Below, in pieces: positions 6,169 to 10,360 of a DNA stretch of 10,360 nucleotides. The notes under the pieces were generated by a model, which made no database searches, had not been told where the DNA came from, and was given only the letters and a program-made list of their open reading frames with translations. The stretch spans positions 1 to 10,360 of the forward strand of contig JADFWA010000110.1 in assembly GCA_015222855.1 (NCBI GenBank), in the 5' to 3' direction. Numbering within the stretch: the first letter of the stretch is position 1; each line of letters begins with the position of its first letter. Source of the DNA: Pseudomonadota bacterium (lineage in GTDB: Bacteria; Desulfobacterota; Syntrophia; Syntrophales; JADFWA01). The translations under genes were made by a program, and so were the position numbers.

Positions 6169-6959
6169 AAAACAGAGAAAGAAGAATTAAGAAAGACAGT
6201 ATGAAAAAAGGGATTTATATCCTGCCGAATCTCTTCACCACGGCAAGCCTCTTTTGCGGGTTTTATTCGGTGATTAACTCAATGAAGGGGGAGTTTTCTC
6301 TGGCGGCAACCGCGATTATATTCGCCATTGTCCTTGATAGTCTGGACGGAAGGATAGCCAGGATGACCGGCACGACAAGCAAGTTTGGCGCTGAATATGA
6401 TTCCCTGGCAGATCTGGTTGCCTTTGGTGTCGCGCCTGCAATCCTTTCATATACATGGGCGCTTTCCACCTTTGGCAGATGGGGATGGCTTGCCTCCTTT
6501 CTGTTTGTTGTCTGCGGAGCGCTCAGGCTTGCGAGATTCAATATCCAGATCGGCATTATAGAAAGCAGGATGTTTAACGGGCTTCCTATACCGGCTGCCG
6601 CTTCGGTTGTGGCAACGGGAGTACTCCTTTTCTATTATCTGGGGGGAGTTGGCCAGCTTAATCATCCGGCCATATTAATAGGCACAATCGCCCTCTCTTT
6701 ATTGATGGTTAGCAGTATAAAATACTACAGTTTTAAAGACTTGAACCTTTTTTCAAGAAAACCCTTTATGTCCTTTGTCTTGATTGTTGTTATACTGATT
6801 ATAGTGATTGCAGAGCCTCAGATAATGCTTTTTACGCTTGCTTTCGGTTATAGTATCTCAGGTCCCGCGTGGACGCTAACTAAAATTGCGAGGAAAAAGA
6901 GTGTTAAAAGGTCCGAAGAGCAGAGTCAGGAAACAAGAAGTAAGGGGTGGTTTGTATGA
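6165..6959 (+). CDS. pssA: CDP-diacylglycerol-serine O-phosphatidyltransferase
   Basis: This membrane enzyme makes phosphatidylserine from CDP-diacylglycerol and serine; its substrate comes from CdsA and its product goes to Psd, both encoded in this window. The CDP-alcohol phosphatidyltransferase motif is complete: D58, D61-G62, A65-R66, G75, D79, D83. The opening GIYILPNLFTTASLFCGFY (16-34) is typical of bacterial type II PssA. Further hydrophobic helices lie near 87-120, 145-160, 170-182 and 200-230. The ATG at 6165 overlaps the psd stop and gives 264 residues with a basic N-terminal extension; ATG 6201 (M13) is a reasonable alternative, and neither has a strong ribosome-binding site. The C-terminal tail is basic and hydrophilic. 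Confidence 0.95.
   Translation: MKNRERRIKKDSMKKGIYILPNLFTTASLFCGFYSVINSMKGEFSLAATAIIFAIVLDSLDGRIARMTGTTSKFGAEYDSLADLVAFGVAPAILSYTWALSTFGRWGWLASFLFVVCGALRLARFNIQIGIIESRMFNGLPIPAAASVVATGVLLFYYLGGVGQLNHPAILIGTIALSLLMVSSIKYYSFKDLNLFSRKPFMSFVLIVVILIIVIAEPQIMLFTLAFGYSISGPAWTLTKIARKKSVKRSEEQSQETRSKGWFV
6942..6947 (+). promoter_or_regulatory. Shine-Dalgarno supporting the asd ATG at 6956
   Basis: AAGGGG lies within the pssA coding end, 8 nt before ATG 6956. An upstream GTG at 6947 in the same frame overlaps this motif, so the ATG is the better start. Confidence 0.65.
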
Positions 6960-7972
6960 GGAAATACAATGTGGCCGTTGTTGGCGCAACGGGCGCTGTG
7001 GGAAGTGAAATGATTAATATCCTGGAGGAGAGGGATTTTCCGGTGAATGAACTGACGCTTCTTGCCTCGGAGCGCTCATGGGGAAAGGAACTGGAGTTTA
7101 AGGGGGAACCTTATCCTGTAAAGGTGCTGGATGAGAATTCTTTTGAAGGCATCGAGATAGGGCTCTTTTCGGCCGGTGGCAGTATAAGCGAGCGATTTGC
7201 ACCCATTGCCGCCCAGGCGGGTTGCGTAGTTATAGATAATACCAGCGCCTTCAGGATGGACCCCGATGTTCCTCTCGTTGTTCCGGAGGTGAATCCAGGG
7301 GCTATCGGACAATATAGGAAAAAAGGAATAATTGCGAATCCGAATTGCTCTACTATCCAAATGGTTGTGGCCTTGAAGCCTATTCATGACACAGCCAAAA
7401 TAAAGAGGATTGTGGTGTCCACCTATCAGGCCGTGTCGGGAACGGGCAAGGATGCCATTGAAGAACTTTCTAAGCAAACGAGCGCGCTTTTGAATCTTGA
7501 AGAGCCAAAGGTGGAGGTATATCCCCACAGGATTGCCTTCAACTGCCTGCCCCAGATAGATGTATTTCTGGATAACGGTTATACCAAAGAAGAGATGAAG
7601 ATGGTGAACGAGACCAGAAAGATCATGGAAGACGATTCGATAGCCGTTACCGCAACCACAGTGAGGGTGCCCGTTTTTTATTCCCATTCAGAATCGGTCA
7701 ACATTGAAACGGAAAGAAAAATTACCCGTGAAGAGGTAAAAGATATACTTTCAAGGGCGCCGGGGGTCACGGTTGTTGATAACCCCGGCAAATCTGAATA
7801 TCCTCTTGCAATAGATGCCGCCGGCCGGGATGATACCTTCGTCGGAAGAATAAGGGAGGATGAGTCGATAGCGAACGGTATCAATATGTGGATTGTATCG
7901 GACAACCTGAGGAAGGGCGCGGCCCTTAATACGATACAGATCGCGGAGGTCCTTATCAGGGAATATTTATAG
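6956..7972 (+). CDS. asd: Aspartate-semialdehyde dehydrogenase
   Basis: This cytoplasmic NADPH-dependent enzyme reduces aspartyl phosphate to aspartate 4-semialdehyde, feeding lysine/diaminopimelate, threonine and methionine synthesis. It is 338 residues from the ATG chosen here, the normal length of this class; a GTG at 6947 would add three residues. Motifs are VAVVGATGAVGSEM (6-19), SAGGSISERFAP (72-83), VIDNTSAFRMD (92-102), the catalytic block ANPNCST (127-133, nucleophile C131), STYQAVSGTGK (155-165) and VRVPVFYSHSES (237-248, with H244 as likely base). The start overlaps the pssA stop as ATGA and has AAGGGG 8 nt upstream. The TAG stop lies within the first unit of a heptamer array. Confidence 0.96.
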   Translation: MRKYNVAVVGATGAVGSEMINILEERDFPVNELTLLASERSWGKELEFKGEPYPVKVLDENSFEGIEIGLFSAGGSISERFAPIAAQAGCVVIDNTSAFRMDPDVPLVVPEVNPGAIGQYRKKGIIANPNCSTIQMVVALKPIHDTAKIKRIVVSTYQAVSGTGKDAIEELSKQTSALLNLEEPKVEVYPHRIAFNCLPQIDVFLDNGYTKEEMKMVNETRKIMEDDSIAVTATTVRVPVFYSHSESVNIETERKITREEVKDILSRAPGVTVVDNPGKSEYPLAIDAAGRDDTFVGRIREDESIANGINMWIVSDNLRKGAALNTIQIAEVLIREYL

Positions 7973-8012
7973 AGTGAAGAATGAAAAGTGAAGAGTGAAA
8001 AATGAATAAAGG
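7971..8012. repeat. One-armed AGAGTGA heptamer array between asd and rsmD
   Basis: Five units in perfect 7-nt phase start inside the asd stop codon: AGAGTGA (7971), AGAATGA (7978), AAAGTGA (7985), AGAGTGA (7992), AAAATGA (7999). They are followed by ATAAAGG and CTGAAGG (8006-8019), the latter containing the likely rsmD ribosome-binding site. Unlike the other elements, no complementary TCACTCT arm is present nearby. AAAATGA also occurs in the elements near 3076 and 4307, which links the families. Confidence 0.75.
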
Positions 8013-8015
8013 CTG

Positions 8016-8019
8016 AAGG
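8016..8019 (+). promoter_or_regulatory. AAGG ribosome-binding site for the rsmD GTG start
   Basis: AAGG, within GAAGG, lies 6 nt before the GTG at 8026. It appears to be part of the last unit of the heptamer array. Confidence 0.55.
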
Positions 8020-8025
8020 TTTTTT

Positions 8026-8574
8026 GTGAGGATTATTGGAGGGAAAGCAAAAGGGAGACGCATATTTGTACCAAAGGGTCGGATCAGGCCTACGTCGGAT
8101 ATGATCAAGGAAGCGCTTTTCAATATGCTGCCTTCAATGGAAGGAAAGTTGTTTCTTGATCTCTTTGCCGGAACAGGTAATATCGGCTTGGAGGCCCTGA
8201 GCAGGGGGGCTGCAAAGACCGTATTCGTTGAAGTGAATACCCTCTTCATCGAGGCAATCAAAAGGAACCTGAATACATGCGGTTTTGATAGTAACTATGA
8301 AATAGTATCGGCGCCGGTGGAGAAGGGTCTCAAACTGCTTGGCAAAAGAAGAGACCAGTTCAATATTATATTTGCCGATCCGCCCTATGAAAAAAATCTC
8401 ATAAAAAAAACTTTGCACTTACTTGATGGCAGTGATCTGATTTCAGAAGATGGTATCATGATTATACAGCATTCCTTGAGGGAAGAATTGGAGGGGGATG
8501 TCGGTAATTTTATACTGACAGACCGGAGAAGGTATGGCGATACTATAATTTCTTTTTTTGGATTAAGTTGTTGA
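8026..8574 (+). CDS. rsmD: 16S rRNA (guanine966-N2)-methyltransferase
   Basis: This SAM-dependent cytoplasmic enzyme methylates G966 of 16S rRNA in the small-subunit head. It has 182 residues, the standard size. It opens with MRIIGGKAKGRRI, the typical RsmD N-terminus, followed by RPTSDMIKEALFN (21-33). SAM-binding motif I is LDLFAGTGNIGLEALSRGA (44-62), the acidic loop of the second strand is FVEVN (67-71), and the catalytic DPPY is at 118-121. Initiation is at GTG 8026, supported by GAAGG 6 nt upstream and by alignment of the family N-terminus. coaD follows after 12 nt, a widely conserved pairing that supports both names. Confidence 0.95.
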   Translation: MRIIGGKAKGRRIFVPKGRIRPTSDMIKEALFNMLPSMEGKLFLDLFAGTGNIGLEALSRGAAKTVFVEVNTLFIEAIKRNLNTCGFDSNYEIVSAPVEKGLKLLGKRRDQFNIIFADPPYEKNLIKKTLHLLDGSDLISEDGIMIIQHSLREELEGDVGNFILTDRRRYGDTIISFFGLSC

Positions 8575-8586
8575 GGGAAGTAAATT

Positions 8587-9069
8587 ATGCATAAATTGGC
8601 GGTTTACCCCGGTTCGTTCGATCCCATTACCAACGGTCATATTGACATAATCAAGAGAGGACTCCGAGTTATTGATGAACTTATCATAGTGGTTTCTTAC
8701 AATCCTAACAAAACGGCGCTCTTCTCCGTTGAGGAAAGGATTGACATGATAAGAGAAGTAATAGGGGATGATCCAAGGGTCAAGATTGACAGCTTTTCGG
8801 GACTTATCGTTGATTATGCGAGAAAAGCGAATGCGGATGTTATTTTGAGGGGTCTTAGGGCAATGTCGGAGTTTGAATATGAGTTCCAGTTGGCCCTTAT
8901 CAACAGGAGACTTGACAGGGATATTGAGACGATGTTTCTGATGACAGGCTATAAATGGTTTTATACAAGTTCTCATATAATAAAGGAGGCTGCAAGTTTT
9001 GGCGGTTCGGTAAAGGGATTGGTTCCGGATCTTATCATCAAGAAGTTGCAGGAAAAATATTCAAAATGA
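8587..9069 (+). CDS. coaD: Phosphopantetheine adenylyltransferase
   Basis: This cytoplasmic hexameric enzyme makes dephospho-CoA from 4'-phosphopantetheine and ATP, the penultimate step of coenzyme A synthesis. It has 160 residues, the family norm. The nucleotidyltransferase motif is YPGSFDPITNGH (7-18, with the T/HxGH histidine H18). K42, RGLR (88-91) and the C-terminal TSSHIIKEAASFGG (127-140), the ISSTxxR/K-type motif, are all present. Translation is supported by GAGGGAAG at 8573-8580, which overlaps the rsmD stop and lies about 8 nt from the ATG. The stop overlaps the next start as ATGA (9066-9069), suggesting coupling. Confidence 0.97.
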   Translation: MHKLAVYPGSFDPITNGHIDIIKRGLRVIDELIIVVSYNPNKTALFSVEERIDMIREVIGDDPRVKIDSFSGLIVDYARKANADVILRGLRAMSEFEYEFQLALINRRLDRDIETMFLMTGYKWFYTSSHIIKEAASFGGSVKGLVPDLIIKKLQEKYSK

Positions 9070-10265
9070 AATTGGCAGCAAGAACAACCAGAATAAAACC
9101 CTCACCAACGCTTGCAATTACCATGAAGGCAAATGCATTGCGGGCAGAGGGGAGGGACGTTATAAGTTTTGGGGCGGGTGAACCGGATTTTGATACCCCT
9201 TACAATGTTAAAATGGCAGCAATAGAGGCCATAGAAGCGGGATTTACAAAGTACACGCCTGTGGGTGGCACGGATGAGCTTAAGGATGCCATCATAGGCA
9301 AGCTGCAACTGGATAATAACCTGACCTACAGAAGGTCGCAGATAGCTGTTTCCTGTGGGGCAAAACATACCCTCTACAATCTTGCCCAGGCCCTTTTCGA
9401 AGAGGGAGATGAGGTTATTGTTCCCTCGCCTTACTGGGTTTCCTATCCCGATATTATTCTCCTTTCCGGGGCAACGCCGGTGATTCTTGAGACGAAAGAA
9501 TCCGACGGATTTAAAATAGGTCCCGGACAACTCGATAGGGCTATTACGGAAAACACAAGAGCCGTTGTATTAAACAGCCCATCAAATCCTACCGGAGTTG
9601 TCTACTCCTATGCAGAGCTTGAAGCCCTGGCGGAGGTAATCGTAAAAAAGGATATCCTTGTGATTTCCGATGATATTTATGAAAAGATTATTTACGATGA
9701 TTGCCGTTTTTGTAATATAGCTTCCGTTAGTGAAGAGATGAAAAAAATGACTGTAGTGGTTAATGGTGTTTCAAAAACCTACGCCATGACGGGGTGGAGA
9801 ATCGGTTATATCGCCGGTCATGAGGATATTATTTCCGCCATTACAAAAATTCAAAGTCAGAACACATCGAACCCCACGTCCATCTCGCAAAAGGCGGCAG
9901 TAGAGGCACTGAACGGGAGTCAGGACATTGTGGCCATGATGGTGAGAGAATTTAAGGACAGAAGAGACTATATTGTGGAAAGGCTTAACAATATTCCCGG
10001 TGTCAACTGCATGAACCCAAAGGGAGCATTTTACGTATTTCCTGATGTATCCTCACTGTACGGGATGTCCTGTGATGGCAGGAAAATATCCAGTTCCACC
10101 AGTCTCGCGGAGTATCTTCTGGATGAAGCAAACGTTGCCGTTGTCCCCGGTGTTGCCTTTGGTAATGATGATCACATACGTCTTTCCTACGCCATGTCGA
10201 TGAAGGATATTGAAGAGGGCTTGCAGAGGATAGATGATGCCGTAACAAAACTGACGGCTTCGTAA
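9066..10265 (+). CDS. PLP-dependent aspartate aminotransferase (class I, AspC I-gamma-like)
   Basis: A fold-type I aminotransferase, most likely transferring the aspartate amino group to 2-oxoglutarate; some relatives also use prephenate, so exact specificity is open. From ATG 9066 it is 399 residues, the usual size. Motifs are GAGEPDFDTP (36-45), GAKHTLYN (98-105), SPYWVSYPD (121-129, with the ring-stacking aromatic residue), NSPSNPTG (170-177), SDDIYEKI (201-208) and the Schiff-base block NGVSKTYAMTGWRIG (233-247, with K237). HIRLSYA near the C-terminus carries the substrate-carboxylate arginine. An in-frame ATG at 8955 would add 37 residues that are only the out-of-frame reading of coaD, so 9066 is preferred; AGGA (9050-9053) lies upstream. 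With asd, it links oxaloacetate to aspartate-family amino acids. Confidence 0.93.
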   Translation: MKLAARTTRIKPSPTLAITMKANALRAEGRDVISFGAGEPDFDTPYNVKMAAIEAIEAGFTKYTPVGGTDELKDAIIGKLQLDNNLTYRRSQIAVSCGAKHTLYNLAQALFEEGDEVIVPSPYWVSYPDIILLSGATPVILETKESDGFKIGPGQLDRAITENTRAVVLNSPSNPTGVVYSYAELEALAEVIVKKDILVISDDIYEKIIYDDCRFCNIASVSEEMKKMTVVVNGVSKTYAMTGWRIGYIAGHEDIISAITKIQSQNTSNPTSISQKAAVEALNGSQDIVAMMVREFKDRRDYIVERLNNIPGVNCMNPKGAFYVFPDVSSLYGMSCDGRKISSSTSLAEYLLDEANVAVVPGVAFGNDDHIRLSYAMSMKDIEEGLQRIDDAVTKLTAS

Positions 10266-10287
10266 GATATATTTTACGTAACTACTC

Positions 10288-10319
10288 AGCCACAAAGTCA
10301 CCAAGACACAAAGTGTAGA
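10288..10319. repeat. Left arm of another octamer-unit element, cut by the window end
   Basis: Three 8-nt units AGCCACAA, AGTCACCA, AGACACAA (10288-10311) are followed by a degenerate fourth unit. The unit order matches the left arm at 1820-1843, and the first 26 nt differ at only two positions. It starts 22 nt after the aminotransferase stop. The complementary arm, if present, lies beyond 10360; 10320-10360 is AT-rich with nothing else recognisable. Confidence 0.75.
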
Positions 10320-10360
10320 AATTAATTATATTTTCCCTTAATCTCCGGAAAATTTTATTA

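Noticed and set aside
7076..7687. 203-codon open frame on the minus strand inside asd
   Set aside because: It lies antisense to a fully motif-supported asd and shows no recognisable domain; it is a shadow of coding bias.
8563..8976. 137-codon minus-strand open frame over coaD
   Set aside because: It is antisense to a complete CoaD with all motifs and shows no family features.
8955..9065. N-terminal 37-residue extension of the aminotransferase
   Set aside because: It overlaps coaD entirely and has no family similarity; ATG 9066 gives the normal length and an ATGA overlap.
10261..10278. Small CGTAA/TTACG hairpin at the aminotransferase stop
   Set aside because: A 5-bp stem with an AT-rich loop and no T-run is too weak to call a terminator.

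Overview
The window is a 10.4-kb, fully co-directional (+ strand) block of bacterial housekeeping genes with moderate GC. The order is 3' end of frr, uppS, cdsA, dxr, rseP, tsaB, a small DUF465 gene, psd, pssA, asd, rsmD, coaD and an aspartate-type aminotransferase. The frr-uppS-cdsA-dxr-rseP run is common in Gram-negative bacteria. The later part (DUF465, a short archaeal-type psd next to pssA, rsmD-coaD) suggests a deltaproteobacterial (Desulfobacterota-like, possibly Syntrophales-like) genome. That taxonomic guess rests on gene order and protein style only. No gene looks foreign, and there is no transposase, tRNA, rRNA or CRISPR array.

Layout and function. 1-68 is the C-terminus of ribosome recycling factor. 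261-1813 holds uppS and cdsA (undecaprenyl carrier and CDP-diacylglycerol). 1922-4276 holds dxr (MEP isoprenoid pathway, which feeds UppS) and rseP (site-2 protease). 4456-5410 holds tsaB (t6A tRNA modification) and the DUF465 gene. 5527-6959 holds psd and pssA, two consecutive steps of phosphatidylethanolamine synthesis that use the CdsA product. 6956-7972 is asd. 8026-9069 holds rsmD and coaD. 9066-10265 is an aminotransferase. Several junctions overlap as ATGA (psd/pssA, pssA/asd, coaD/aminotransferase), so the basic architecture is a tightly packed operon.

The unusual part is the DNA between genes. Six of the eight internal spacers, and the 3' end of the window, are filled by palindromes or half-palindromes built from short degenerate tandem units with a fixed period. 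The periods are 8 nt (AGNCACNA), 7 nt (GGYTAAR, ATATCAA/AATGAAA, ARARTGA) and 9 nt (GTTCTATTG). Each element starts at, within, or about 25 nt after an upstream stop codon and usually ends just before the next gene's ribosome-binding site. One supplies the last eight codons and the stop of dxr. Two near-copies with an exact 37-bp match flank rseP. They do not look like ordinary intrinsic terminators because no U-tract follows them. I regard this family of phased tandem-unit hairpins as the candidate undescribed system in this window.
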